A stretch of 64,000 nucleotides of DNA from contig NZ_BONZ01000013.1 in NCBI RefSeq assembly GCF_016862975.1, positions 1 through 64,000 on the forward strand, read 5' to 3'. Position 1 is the stretch's first letter; the number at the start of each line of letters is the position of its first letter. Shown here in pieces: positions 8,025 through 17,398 of this stretch. The notes under the pieces are model-generated. The model made no database searches, had not been told where the DNA came from, and was given only the letters and a program-made list of their open reading frames with translations. The translations under genes were made by a program, and so were the position numbers. Source of the stretch: Rugosimonospora africana. GTDB lineage: Bacteria > Actinomycetota > Actinomycetes > Mycobacteriales > Micromonosporaceae.

Positions 8025-9317
8025 TCAGGCTCGCGCCGACAACTCGTCGACCGTTGCCGCGATCTCCCCGTACGGGTCGTGCCGGGCGATGTCGGCCCGC
8101 AACCGTTCGGCGTTGCGCCGGTACGACGGCGTGCTGAGCACCGCCTCGACCGAGGCGCGGATGTCCTCCTCGGTCGGCCGCTGGGTCGCCAGGTTGATGG
8201 CCGCGCCGGTCCACGCCGTACGGGCGGTGATTTCCGCCTTGTCCTCACTCAACCCGGCGAGCACCATCGGTACCCCGAATCCGAGCGCCTGCTGCACCCC
8301 GCCGTAGCCGCCGTTGCTCACGAACACGTCGGCATGAGGCAGCAGGTCCGAGTACGGCACGAACGCGGCGACTCTGGCGTTGTCCGGTACGCCGGACAGC
8401 GTCGCGTCCCGCCCGAGCGTCGCGACGACCAGTGCGTCGGAGTCGGCCAAACCCCGTAGCGCCGGCTCGACCAGTTCGCTGAAGTCCCGGTTCGCCAGAG
8501 TGCCCTGGGACACCACGATCACCCGTCGCGCGGCGAGAACGTCGTCCCACCACGGCGGGAGCGGCCGGGATGTGTCCGCCACGCCGGGCAGCGGCCCCAC
8601 GTACCGCAGCCCGGGCGGCGCGTCGCTGCGCGGGTACTCCAGTGCCGCGACGGTCAACTGCAGGTACCTGTCGGGCATGAGCACCTGGTTGTCCTGAACG
8701 AACGGCGGCACCTCGGTCGCGCCCAGGCCGCTCAGCAGTGCCAGGAAACGCCCCTGGACGTCGCAGAAGACCCGCTCCACCTCGGCGTTGGCCGCGCGGT
8801 TGCGGGCCCGCCCCTCCGGCGAACTGTCCGGCGGCAGGCCGAGCCCAAACGGCGCGGTGTCGACGCTGCTCACCGGTAGTGCGGCGAGGCCGATGCCGAC
8901 GATCGCGGCGGGTGCCAGGCCGGGCGCGCCGTACCGCACCGGCGCGGCCCCTTGGAACGTCGTGTCCTGGAGCAGTACCACCGGCTCGTCGCCGGCCGCG
9001 GCCAGCAGCCCTTGCAGCGAGTGGTGCTGGGCCGGGATCGGCTCGACGAACAGCCGCTGCAGGTCCAGCGCGATGCGCTGTGGGCCGGGCGGCGCCGAGT
9101 TCCGCCCCGGTACCAGTTCGTCGAGCCGGCCGATGTCGAAGTCGGCGACCCCGGTCAGTGGCTCGAACCGGACGCCGATGCCGTCGAAGCAGTCGCGGTA
9201 CCGGGAACCGGTCAGGAAGGTGATGTCGTGCCCTCGCCGGCTCAGGTCGGACGCGATGGCCCGCATCGGAGCGACAAATGCGTACAGTGGCGCGGCGGCC
9301 ACGATCAACTTCGCCAT
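8025..9317 (-). CDS. GT1-family (MGT/UGT-like) glycosyltransferase
   Basis: A 430-residue GT-B fold glycosyltransferase. The N-terminal acceptor domain begins MAKLIVAAAPLYAFVAPMRAIASDLSRRG, typical of macrolide-type GT1 enzymes. The C-terminal donor domain contains the RVIVVSQGTLAN strand and the donor loop at about residues 340-375 (FVPYSDLLPHADVFVSNGGY followed by GGVQQAL). The family His of the HGGxxS motif is replaced (SNGGYGG), so donor binding may differ. ATG 9317 is preceded by AGGGA at a good distance; the longer frame to 9716 is unsupported. Such enzymes transfer UDP- or dTDP-sugars to small molecules, often inactivating macrolides. No biosynthetic genes are nearby, so a detoxification role is plausible but unproven. 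Confidence 0.85.
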   Translation of the reverse strand: MAKLIVAAAPLYAFVAPMRAIASDLSRRGHDITFLTGSRYRDCFDGIGVRFEPLTGVADFDIGRLDELVPGRNSAPPGPQRIALDLQRLFVEPIPAQHHSLQGLLAAAGDEPVVLLQDTTFQGAAPVRYGAPGLAPAAIVGIGLAALPVSSVDTAPFGLGLPPDSSPEGRARNRAANAEVERVFCDVQGRFLALLSGLGATEVPPFVQDNQVLMPDRYLQLTVAALEYPRSDAPPGLRYVGPLPGVADTSRPLPPWWDDVLAARRVIVVSQGTLANRDFSELVEPALRGLADSDALVVATLGRDATLSGVPDNARVAAFVPYSDLLPHADVFVSNGGYGGVQQALGFGVPMVLAGLSEDKAEITARTAWTGAAINLATQRPTEEDIRASVEAVLSTPSYRRNAERLRADIARHDPYGEIAATVDELSARA

Positions 9318-9549
9318 CTGGTCCCTGTCCGGGTTCACCCACTGAGTCCGTTCCGACGCACGGAGTGTTGTGGTCCGCGCGCCCTGCCTACGCGCCGACG
9401 CCCTGGCCGGTTCGAGGAGTCCGCGCCGAACGTGCTGAGATCTTCCCCATCGCGGCACGCCGGGTGCGTGCGCGAGCATCGACATTCGGCGTTGTGCGGC
9501 CGCACCGGCTGGCTGAGAATGGTCCCCATGCTGCGGCGGCGGGCGTGAC

Positions 9550-12500
9550 GTGTCCGGGCCGGCTGCTGCGACGCCCTGGGTCCCCGCCCGCCGGGGTGGC
9601 GTCGGCGGGCTGGAATCGTGGCAGGCCATCGACGGCGGCATGCGGCTGGCCTCGTCCGGGACCGATGGCGTGGTGCAGGTGTGGGACCTGTCCGCCGGCA
9701 CGTTGACGAGGCTCACCGCGTTCAGTCATGGGGCCGGCGTCCAGCATCTGCGGGCGTGCCGCGGCGACGCAGGAGTCCGGCTGGTCTCAGCCGGTGTCGA
9801 CGAGTGGATCAGGGTCTGGGATCTGGAGTCGGGCACCGAGGTCGCCTCGATGTCCCCGGTCAACGAGAGCTGGATCCACGCGATGAGCAGTTGGACCACG
9901 ACCGACGGCGAGAGCCGGCTGGCGGCGGCGGGTTCGGACGGTTCGATCCGGATCTGGGACGTGGAGAGCGGCGCGCTGGTCAGCGAGCGGATCGCCGCCC
10001 ACACCGGCGCCCTCCACGCGCTCACCACCTGGGTCGCCGCCGACGGCACGAGACGGCTGTGCTCGGCCGGGCAGGACACCGCGATCCGGATCTGGGGCGA
10101 GGGATCGGGCGACCTGCTGCGTGAGATCAGCGGGGGTCACGCGCGGGCGATCTGGAGCCTGACCAACTGGCCGGACGCGGGTGGCGGGATGCGGGTCGCG
10201 TCCGGCAGCGCGGACGGAACGGTACGGATCTGGGACGCGGAGACGGGTACTCCGATCGGGTCACCGCTGCTCGGTCACACCGGTTGGGTGCACACGATCG
10301 TCACCTGGAGCACCGGCGACCAGGTCGACCGTCTCGCGTCCGCGAGTATGGACGGCACCGTGCGGATCTGGGACCCGCGCACTGGCGATCCGCTCGCCGG
10401 CCCGGTGCCCGGGAATTTCACCAGTGCCGAGAGCGGCATGACCGCGTGGTCGACGGGCGGACGCAACCGGCTCGCGACGTCCGCGCGGGACGGCATCATC
10501 CACATCTGGGACGCGGACACGGGCACCCCGGTCGACTCGTCGCCCACCACCCACATGGCCGCGTTGTGGGCGCTGGCGACGTGGACCGCCAGCGACGGTC
10601 ACACCCACGTGGCCGCAGCCGGGGACGACGGGGTCCTGTGCGTGTGGGACACCGAGACCGGCGCGCAGGTCGGCCAGCCACTGTCCGGGCACACCGCGAC
10701 GGTGTGGACGATGACCGCGTTCACCGCCGCCGACGGGCGCGCGTTGATCGCCTCGGCGGGCGACGACGGCACCGTGCGGTGCTGGGACGCGCACTTCGGT
10801 GCCGCGGCCGGTGAGCCGATCAACGCGCATGCCGGCTGGATCCCCGCGCTGATCGCCCACCCGGCCACCGGCGGGCCGGTGCGACTCATCTCCGGCGGTG
10901 CGGACGGCACCATCCGGCTGTGGGATCCGGCGACCGGCCGGGCCCAGCAGGTACCGAACGTCGCGGTCACCGGGCTGAACTGGGTACTCGCCCTGGCCGC
11001 CTGGTCGGCCGAGGACGGCCGGGTACGGATCGCGTTCGGCGGCGACGGCAACGAGATCCACGTGTACGACGCCGGCACGGGCGCCCCCTTCTTCGGTCCG
11101 CTGTCCGGCCACGCCGGCTGGATCCGGGCACTCGCGACGTGGACCGACCGGAACGACCGCCGCCTCCTGGCCTCCGGCAGTGTCGACGGGACGATCCGGG
11201 TGTGGGACGCGGGCACCGGTGAGCCGGTCGGAACACCGCTGCACGGCCACATCGGCACGGTACGTTCGCTCGTGCCGTGGACCGATCCGCAGGGCAACCC
11301 GCGACTCGCGTCGGCCGGCGGCGACGACGGGACGATCCGCTTGTGGGATCCGGAGAACGGGACTCCGATCGGCGAACCGCTGACCGGCCACCAGCGCGGC
11401 GTGTGGGACCTGGCCGGGTGGCGCGCCGCCGACGGTTCCGCGCGACTCGCCTCCACCGGCTACGACGGCACCATCCGTCTCTGGGATCTCCACCTGCGGC
11501 GGGCGATCCGCTCCATCGAGGTCGGCCCGGTCGGGATCTGGGCGCTGTCCGACGCACCCGCCACCGTGGACCTGCTCGACCGGCAGCGGTGGGCCGACGC
11601 CATCGCCGACCAACTGGTTCGCCCGGGCCAACCGTCCGGCTCGGGCCAACCGTCCACTTCGGACGATCCGGCCGACGACGGGCCGTCCGTCGTGAGTGTC
11701 GAGGGGCCGTGGGGCTGCGGCAAGACCACGCTGATGCGGTTGGTCCGCCGCCGTCTCGACGAACGCCATCCGCCACCGGCGCGTGCCGACCACCGATCCG
11801 CCGCGAGGCAGCGGTACACCGTCCGGGCGGCACTGCGGGAGATCACTCGCCACGGTCGCGCTCCGGCCCAGCCGGCACAGCCGCGACCGGCAACCGGTCC
11901 CGCCCGGCGCGTCGGGCGCCGCGCCACGAACCGGACCAGCCGGCCGGGCGGCGCCACGGCGCACCGGGGCGTGCTCACCGTGTGGTTCAACCCTTGGGTG
12001 CACCAGTCCGGCGAACAGGCGTGGGCCGGACTCGCCCACGAAATCATCGAGCGCGCCGGCACCGTGCTCTATCCGACCGACAGCGAGCGGGAACGGTACT
12101 GGTTCCGCCGGAACCTCGGGCGCAGCGACCGGTACAGCCTGCGCCGCGCCCTGTACCGCCGGGTCGTGTCGCCGATGCTCGGGGTGGCGCTCGGCGCGAT
12201 CGTCGCGCCGCTGGCGATCGCGCTGGCCGAGTTGAACGTACCGTTCGACGTGCTCGGCCACTCGGTCACCGCGGCGACGATCGCGCTGGTGATTTCGGCG
12301 GCCTGCCTGGTCGCCGGCATCGCGCACACCACCACCCGGTTCTGGTTCAGTCCGGCGGCGCACTACCTTCCGGCCGCGCTCTTCCACGGACCGGTCACCG
12401 ATGCCGACCTGCTCCAGCAGGACAACCAGCCGCTCGAGATCGTCGCGGATCCGTTGCGCAGAGCCCGAGTCGGCGCCCTCTACCTGTACCAGCACGACAT

Positions 12501-13569
12501 CGGCGAGGTCATCACCGACGTCCGGAACGCGGGTTGCGACCTCGTCGTGTTCGTCGACGACATCGACCGGTGCCGGACCACGGTGACCGCGGAGGTGTTC
12601 GAGGCGATCAATCTGTTCCTCTCCGGCGTGAACGCGGACACCGGACTGCGCTGCCGGTTCGTCATCGGCCTCGACCCCGAGGTGATCGCGGCGCACCTCG
12701 ACGGCCACTACCCCGACCATTATCATCGCCAGACCGCACAGCGCGGAGACGATCCGAGCGCGGGCTGGGCCTTCCTGCGCAAGCTGATCCAGTTGCCGGT
12801 CGTGCTGCCTCAAGCCGCGGACGACAGCATCCCGCGCTTCATCGATCAGGCCGCCGGATCCGCCCGGACGTCCGCCGACGGCTCGCGGGTGCCGGCGCCG
12901 CGGGGGGCCAAGGTTTCCGCTGCCGGGGCTTCCGCTGTCGGGGCCTCCACTGCCGGGGGTTCCGTTGCCGGGGGTTCCGTTGCCGGGGGTTCCGTTGCCG
13001 GGGGTTCCGTTGCCGGGGGTTCCGTTACCGGAGCGGCCGGCGGGGCCGCCGCCGACGGCGCGCGGGGAGACGGTGCCAGGCCGTCGCCGGGGACCGCGCC
13101 GACTCCGGTCGACACGCTCGCCTGGCGGTCGCTGGAGCAGCATCCGCAGGTACGGTCCTGGCTGACCGCCCGGTTGAGCGCGCAGCCCGGCCGGTCGGTA
13201 CGGAACGCGAAGCGCCTCATCAACGTCTGGCAGTTCTACGCCCGGGTGTGCCCCGAGCCCAGCCGCTCACCGGATGACGGCCCTGCCGACGTACGCGCGT
13301 CGATCTCACACGCCAAGCATCTGCTCATCTTCGCCGAGATCGTCACCCGGTGGCCCGCGCTGCTGCACGCGCTGCAGTGGCGCTCCGACGGCCGGGCCGG
13401 CCTCGACCGTCTCGTCGCGTACCTGGCCGACGAGGACCGGTGGAACCAGACCGTCGGGGAACTCGGCATCGAGGTGAACCGGTACGAGCACCAACTGCGC
13501 GAGTTGCGGCTGCTGCTGCTCCAGTGCGATCCCGGGCTCATCGGCAACCTGGCCGACACGCTGCTTTGA
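9550..13569 (+). CDS. WD40-KAP P-loop NTPase fusion
   Basis: A 1339-residue two-part protein. Residues about 20-665 hold 14 WD40 repeats, each ending in motifs such as IRLWD or VRIWD, enough for two seven-bladed propellers. A KAP-type NTPase follows: Walker A GPWGCGKT at 719-726, two predicted TM helices (about 876-895 and 907-926) inserted between the motifs, and Walker B with VVFVDDIDR at 999-1007. This inserted-TM layout is characteristic of KAP NTPases, some of which block phage growth (for example PifA). A low-complexity AGGSV repeat lies near residues 1117-1165. The start is GTG 9550 by openness of frame; no clear ribosome site is seen. A membrane-anchored signalling NTPase with a propeller ligand sensor is the inferred role. 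Confidence 0.88.
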   Translation: MSGPAAATPWVPARRGGVGGLESWQAIDGGMRLASSGTDGVVQVWDLSAGTLTRLTAFSHGAGVQHLRACRGDAGVRLVSAGVDEWIRVWDLESGTEVASMSPVNESWIHAMSSWTTTDGESRLAAAGSDGSIRIWDVESGALVSERIAAHTGALHALTTWVAADGTRRLCSAGQDTAIRIWGEGSGDLLREISGGHARAIWSLTNWPDAGGGMRVASGSADGTVRIWDAETGTPIGSPLLGHTGWVHTIVTWSTGDQVDRLASASMDGTVRIWDPRTGDPLAGPVPGNFTSAESGMTAWSTGGRNRLATSARDGIIHIWDADTGTPVDSSPTTHMAALWALATWTASDGHTHVAAAGDDGVLCVWDTETGAQVGQPLSGHTATVWTMTAFTAADGRALIASAGDDGTVRCWDAHFGAAAGEPINAHAGWIPALIAHPATGGPVRLISGGADGTIRLWDPATGRAQQVPNVAVTGLNWVLALAAWSAEDGRVRIAFGGDGNEIHVYDAGTGAPFFGPLSGHAGWIRALATWTDRNDRRLLASGSVDGTIRVWDAGTGEPVGTPLHGHIGTVRSLVPWTDPQGNPRLASAGGDDGTIRLWDPENGTPIGEPLTGHQRGVWDLAGWRAADGSARLASTGYDGTIRLWDLHLRRAIRSIEVGPVGIWALSDAPATVDLLDRQRWADAIADQLVRPGQPSGSGQPSTSDDPADDGPSVVSVEGPWGCGKTTLMRLVRRRLDERHPPPARADHRSAARQRYTVRAALREITRHGRAPAQPAQPRPATGPARRVGRRATNRTSRPGGATAHRGVLTVWFNPWVHQSGEQAWAGLAHEIIERAGTVLYPTDSERERYWFRRNLGRSDRYSLRRALYRRVVSPMLGVALGAIVAPLAIALAELNVPFDVLGHSVTAATIALVISAACLVAGIAHTTTRFWFSPAAHYLPAALFHGPVTDADLLQQDNQPLEIVADPLRRARVGALYLYQHDIGEVITDVRNAGCDLVVFVDDIDRCRTTVTAEVFEAINLFLSGVNADTGLRCRFVIGLDPEVIAAHLDGHYPDHYHRQTAQRGDDPSAGWAFLRKLIQLPVVLPQAADDSIPRFIDQAAGSARTSADGSRVPAPRGAKVSAAGASAVGASTAGGSVAGGSVAGGSVAGGSVAGGSVTGAAGGAAADGARGDGARPSPGTAPTPVDTLAWRSLEQHPQVRSWLTARLSAQPGRSVRNAKRLINVWQFYARVCPEPSRSPDDGPADVRASISHAKHLLIFAEIVTRWPALLHALQWRSDGRAGLDRLVAYLADEDRWNQTVGELGIEVNRYEHQLRELRLLLLQCDPGLIGNLADTLL
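12955..13030 (+). repeat. 15-bp tandem repeats inside the WD40-KAP gene
   Basis: Five near-identical copies of a 15-bp unit (TTCCGTTGCCGGGGG) keep the frame and encode AGGSV repeats. Degenerate copies extend back to about 12914. The in-frame period suggests slippage-driven length variation of a flexible linker. Confidence 0.9.
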
Positions 13570-13620
13570 CGCGTATCTTTACCCTTTGGACTCGCGTCCC
13601 GAGTGAGCAAGGTCCCCGAG

Positions 13621-14868
13621 ATGCTGACGAGCCGGGCGGTACCAGGAGTCGGACCGGGCAAGGATGCCCACCGGCGACACCTCGGTGCCCTTCTCCGGCA
13701 CGTACACCTGCGAGGTCCGGCCTCCCGCACCGAACTGGCCGACCGGATGGGGCTCAACCGCAGCACCATCATGGCGCTGACCGCCGAACTCACCTCCGCG
13801 GGTCTGGTCCGCGAGGAGTTGCCCGACCAGACCGGCCGGGCCGGACGGCCGTCGCTGGTGGTGCGACCCGAGTCCGACCGGGTATTCGTGCTGGCCTTCG
13901 ACGTCGCCGTGGACCGGCTGGTCGCCGCGCGCGTCGGGCTGGGCGGGACGATCCTGGACCGCCGCGAGGCGGTACGGCCGCGGGCCGGTGCGGACCTCGA
14001 CAGCGTGGTGGAGGTACTGGCCGGGTTGGGCCGGCGGGTGGCGGGCACGGCTGGCCCCGGATCGGTGTGCGTCGGGGTGGGCGCGTCGTATTGCGGGATG
14101 ATCCGGCCCGGCGACGGGATGGTGCGCTTCGGCCCGGACATGGGCTGGGTGGACCAGGCGTTCGGCGCTGAACTCGGCCGGCGGCTGGGTCTCGGCCTGC
14201 CGGTACCGGTGGGCAACGAGGGCCACCTGGGCGCCCTGGCCGAGTACGAGCGCGGGGCGGGCGTGGGCTTCCCGAATCTCATCTACCTGCACGGCGACGT
14301 CGGCGTGGGTGGCGGGATCATCGTCGGCGGCAAGCTGTTGAACGGCGACGGCGGGTACGGGTGCGAGCTGGGGCACATGCTGGTGAACCCGTACAACGGC
14401 CGGCCCTGCGGATGCGGCTCGCGCGGCTGTCTCGAAGCGGAGGTCGGCGAACGGGCCCTCCTCGACGCCGCGCGGCGGCCCGCCGACCTGACCGGGCGGG
14501 ACGCCGTCCGCGCCGTGGTGGACGCCGCCGATCGCGGCGATCCGCTGGCCCGGGCCGCACTCGATCACATCGGCGACTGGCTCGGCATCGGCGTCGCCAA
14601 TCTGATCAACCTGTTCAATCCGGGCCTGGTCGTCTTCGGCGGGATGCTGCGCGACGTGTACCGGGGGTCGGCGACCCAGGTACGCACCCGGTTGACGGCC
14701 AACGTCCTGGCGGTGTCACGGGAACGGGTGCTGCTGCGCACCTCGGCCCTCGGCGACGACGCGACCCTGATCGGCGCCGCCGAGCTGGCGTTCGCGCCGC
14801 TGCTCGCCGACCCGACCGGGGAGCACAGCGGCGGCCGGCACCCGGCGGAGGCGGGCACCGCCCGCTGA
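13621..14868 (+). CDS. ROK-family transcriptional regulator
   Basis: A 415-residue ROK protein with an N-terminal winged HTH (residues about 15-75, RTELADRMGLNRSTIMALTAEL) and a sugar-kinase-like ROK domain. The zinc-binding CxCGxxGC signature is intact as CGCGSRGC, and HGDVGVGGGI forms the nucleotide or sugar-site loop. ROK regulators sense sugars or sugar phosphates and usually repress carbohydrate genes. No sugar transporter is adjacent, so the regulon is unknown. I chose ATG 13621, with CAAGG at 13608-13612 eight bases upstream, over GTG 13603. The gene lies 51 bp after the WD40-KAP stop. Confidence 0.88.
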   Translation: MLTSRAVPGVGPGKDAHRRHLGALLRHVHLRGPASRTELADRMGLNRSTIMALTAELTSAGLVREELPDQTGRAGRPSLVVRPESDRVFVLAFDVAVDRLVAARVGLGGTILDRREAVRPRAGADLDSVVEVLAGLGRRVAGTAGPGSVCVGVGASYCGMIRPGDGMVRFGPDMGWVDQAFGAELGRRLGLGLPVPVGNEGHLGALAEYERGAGVGFPNLIYLHGDVGVGGGIIVGGKLLNGDGGYGCELGHMLVNPYNGRPCGCGSRGCLEAEVGERALLDAARRPADLTGRDAVRAVVDAADRGDPLARAALDHIGDWLGIGVANLINLFNPGLVVFGGMLRDVYRGSATQVRTRLTANVLAVSRERVLLRTSALGDDATLIGAAELAFAPLLADPTGEHSGGRHPAEAGTAR

Positions 14869-14967
14869 GCTCTGTGTTCTCCACCACGGCCGGCTCCGTG
14901 ACGGCCGGATTCTGTCGGTACCCGCTGGCACGATCCCCCTCGTGACGTGGAACGGGAGGAGAAGGAC

Positions 14968-15807
14968 GTGACGCTGAACTTCGTGGAGCGGGGCAGCGGC
15001 ATCCCGGTGCTGGCGGTGCACGGCTGGACGCCGGATCACCGGCTGATGCTCGGCTGCCTGGAGCCGTTCTTCTCCGGGCGACCGGGATACCGGCGGCTCT
15101 ATCCCGACCTGCCCGGCATGGGGAAGTCTCCGGCGCCAGAGTCGATCGCCAGCTCCGATGACGTGCTGGCCGCCCTCGACGACTTCGTCGACCGCACCAT
15201 CGGCGACGCACCGTTCCTGCTCGTCGGCGAGTCGTACGGCGGCTATCTCTCCCGGGCGCTCGTCCGGACCCGGGCCGACCAGGTGCTCGGACTGGCCCTG
15301 ATCTGCCCGATCGGCGCGGTGGTCGAGCACGCCGATCGTCACGTGCCCGGGCACCGGGTGCTGCGTGCCGACCCAGACCTGCTCGCCTCCGTCGACCCGC
15401 GGACCGCCGAGGCGTTCGCGGAGATCGCGGTGGTGCAGACGCCGGAGACCCTGCGCCGGTTCCGGGAAGAGATCATGCCCGGGCTCGACGCCGCGGACAG
15501 CGCCGCGATGGCGCGCATCCGGCAGCGCTGGACGTTGACCGACGATCCCGAGGGTGGCGAGCCGTTCGCCCGCCCGACGTTGATCCTCACCGGCCGGCAG
15601 GACTCCAGCGTGGGCTACCTCGACCAGTTCGTACTGCTGCCGCACTACCCGCGGGCCAGCTTCGCCGTGCTCGATGTGGCCGGCCACAACCTCCAGTTCG
15701 AGCAGCCGGAGTTGTTCGACACGCTGATGGGCGACTGGCTCGACCGGGTCGACGAGTCCTCACAGCACGGGGCGGACGGACGGCGGACGCGGCGCCTCAC
15801 GGGGTGA
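14968..15807 (+). CDS. Alpha/beta-hydrolase
   Basis: A 279-residue alpha/beta-hydrolase. The oxyanion HGWTPDH motif is at about residues 19-25, the nucleophile elbow is GESYGG, the acid is probably the Asp of GRQDSSVGY, and the catalytic His lies in VAGHNLQFEQ. A cap domain occupies the middle third. The family covers esterases, lactonases and haloperoxidase-like enzymes; the substrate cannot be told. The start is GTG 14968 with GGAGGA at 14955-14960 seven bases upstream, rather than GTG 14947. Its 3' end overlaps the convergent membrane-protein gene by 11 bp. Confidence 0.85.
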   Translation: MTLNFVERGSGIPVLAVHGWTPDHRLMLGCLEPFFSGRPGYRRLYPDLPGMGKSPAPESIASSDDVLAALDDFVDRTIGDAPFLLVGESYGGYLSRALVRTRADQVLGLALICPIGAVVEHADRHVPGHRVLRADPDLLASVDPRTAEAFAEIAVVQTPETLRRFREEIMPGLDAADSAAMARIRQRWTLTDDPEGGEPFARPTLILTGRQDSSVGYLDQFVLLPHYPRASFAVLDVAGHNLQFEQPELFDTLMGDWLDRVDESSQHGADGRRTRRLTG

Positions 15808-16165
15808 CGAAGGTCCCGTGCGAGAACCGGTACGCGGCGACCGCCAGGAACAGCGCGACGAAGACGACCGGCCACACCAGCGCTCCGACGAACACGCCGA
15901 TGGCGGTGCGCTCGCGGCCCCGCCGCTGGTGCCGCACGCCGAGGAAGGCACAGGCGAGCACGCCGAGGATGGCCGCGGCCTCACCCTGGAGCGGGTAGCC
16001 GTGGTCGCGCAGGCTCGGGCCGCCCAACACCTCGACAGCGGCGAACAGCGCCACGGCGCCCAGGTAGATGCCCAGCGGCTGGACGAATCCCACCGCGAAG
16101 CCGGTCGGCGTCCTGTCTCTGCGCTCGGAGCCGGACACTGCTGGACCAACCATGCTCCACACCAT
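15797..16165 (-). CDS. Small membrane protein, three predicted TM helices
   Basis: A 122-residue hydrophobic protein with TM segments at about residues 24-45, 63-78 and 89-112 and an Arg-rich loop (RHQRRGRER) before the third helix. I do not recognise the family; similar short multi-pass proteins are common actinobacterial orphans. ATG at 16165 or 16153 are both possible. It converges on and overlaps the hydrolase gene and is divergent from the YdcZ-type transporter. Confidence 0.6.
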   Translation of the reverse strand: MVWSMVGPAVSGSERRDRTPTGFAVGFVQPLGIYLGAVALFAAVEVLGGPSLRDHGYPLQGEAAAILGVLACAFLGVRHQRRGRERTAIGVFVGALVWPVVFVALFLAVAAYRFSHGTFVTP

Positions 16166-16329
16166 CCTTGAGACGCGGCGGTATCAGACTACGGCGAACG
16201 GGCAACGGGTATCATAGGTAACCTTCTTTACAAACTGCGCGCGCCCCAGGTCCCCGATCACTCCGTCGCGCGGGGCAAACCGGGAAATCCGCCGACCCCG
16301 CACAGCACACCGCGTGATGATGAAAGGCG

Positions 16330-17298
16330 ATGAGCCACAGCCGCTCCGCGCCCGATCGACCCAACCAATCGGAGCCACATCGCTACCTGTCCGGCTGCGC
16401 GCTCTCGGCCGTCGCCGGTGCCGTGCTGGCCCTCCAGTCCCGGATCAACGGCGACTTCGGGCACCGCGTGCACGACGGCGTACTCGCCGCACTGATCAGC
16501 TTCAGCAGCAGCCTGACGCTCTGCACGCTGATCCTGGCTCTCTTCGCGGTGCGCGGGAAGGCCGGCGCGCTCATCCGTCAACTGCGCGCGAACCGGCTGC
16601 CGCCGTGGTACTACCTGGGCGGGATCGCGGGCGCCTACACGCTGATCAGCCAGGGCGAGGCGGTGACCGCCCTCGGTGTCGCCGTGTTCACCATCGCGGC
16701 GGTCTCCGGGCAGTCGATCGCCAGCCTGGTCATCGACCGGCTCGGGATCGGGCCGTCGGGTCGCCAGCCGGTCACCGCGTTCCGGCTGATCGGCGCCGTA
16801 CTCTCGATCGGCTCGGTGATCGTGGCCGTGAGCGGGAAGTTCCACACCCCGGAGGCGATCGGCCTGATCGTCCTGCCGGTAGTCGCCGGCATCGTCACTC
16901 CGCTGCACCAGGCGCTGAACGGCCGGGTACGGGCGGCGTCGCACAGTACGCTGGCCCCCACGCTGATCAACTTCGTGGTGGGTACCGCGCTGCTGCTGCC
17001 GGTGTTCGGGATCGAGGTCGCGATACGCGGCGCGCCCGGCAACATACCCACTCCGCCCTGGCCCGCCTACGTCGGCGGACCGCTCGGCGTGACGTTCATC
17101 GCGATCACGGTGACCGTGGTGCGCCAGATCGGTGTCCTGCTGCTCGCGCTGGCGACCATCGCCGGCCAACTGGTCATGGCGATCATCCTGGATCTCATCG
17201 CGCCGACCGCCGGCATGCACCCCGGCCCGGCCACCTACGTCGGCACCGCGCTGACGATCGTCGCCGTCGCGGTCGCGGCGATCCACCGTCGCCGCTGA
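16330..17298 (+). CDS. DMT-superfamily transporter, YdcZ (DUF606) type
   Basis: A 322-residue integral membrane protein with about ten TM helices arranged as two tandem YdcZ-like halves. Each half begins with the family feature of a short hydrophobic helix followed by an LQ(S/A)xxNG motif: VLALQSRINGDFG near residues 33-45 and TPLHQALNGRVR near 195-206. Most bacterial YdcZ proteins are single copies of about 150 residues, so this is a duplicated and fused form that could work as a monomeric two-half transporter. The substrate is unknown. The start is ATG 16330. TATCAT at 16210-16215 in the divergent region is a possible -10 but has no good -35. Confidence 0.8.
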   Translation: MSHSRSAPDRPNQSEPHRYLSGCALSAVAGAVLALQSRINGDFGHRVHDGVLAALISFSSSLTLCTLILALFAVRGKAGALIRQLRANRLPPWYYLGGIAGAYTLISQGEAVTALGVAVFTIAAVSGQSIASLVIDRLGIGPSGRQPVTAFRLIGAVLSIGSVIVAVSGKFHTPEAIGLIVLPVVAGIVTPLHQALNGRVRAASHSTLAPTLINFVVGTALLLPVFGIEVAIRGAPGNIPTPPWPAYVGGPLGVTFIAITVTVVRQIGVLLLALATIAGQLVMAIILDLIAPTAGMHPGPATYVGTALTIVAVAVAAIHRRR

Positions 17299-17348
17299 CC
17301 GCACATCGCACGCGTTCGCGCCGCCACCGTACCGACCTGACCCGTTTC

Positions 17349-17361
17349 CTAGCGCCGCTAG
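17349..17361 (+). promoter_or_regulatory. Palindromic operator 1 upstream of the DUF4267 gene
   Basis: CTAGCGCCGCTAG is a perfect odd-centred palindrome. A closely similar palindrome lies 50 bp downstream (centre to centre), suggesting cooperative binding by a dimeric regulator such as a TetR protein. Confidence 0.7.
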
Positions 17362-17398
17362 CAGTTCTATCGTCGCCCTGCTAGTGTCGACCACGTTC

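Noticed and set aside
12955-13030. Short regular repeats considered as a CRISPR array
   Set aside because: Units are contiguous without spacers and lie in frame inside a coding region. No array with spacers was found anywhere in the window.
10261-13143. Very long open frame opposite the WD40-KAP gene
   Set aside because: Arg/Gly/Pro-rich with repetitive composition, no domain motif, and fully antisense to a gene with 14 clear WD40 repeats and Walker motifs. It is a high-GC shadow.
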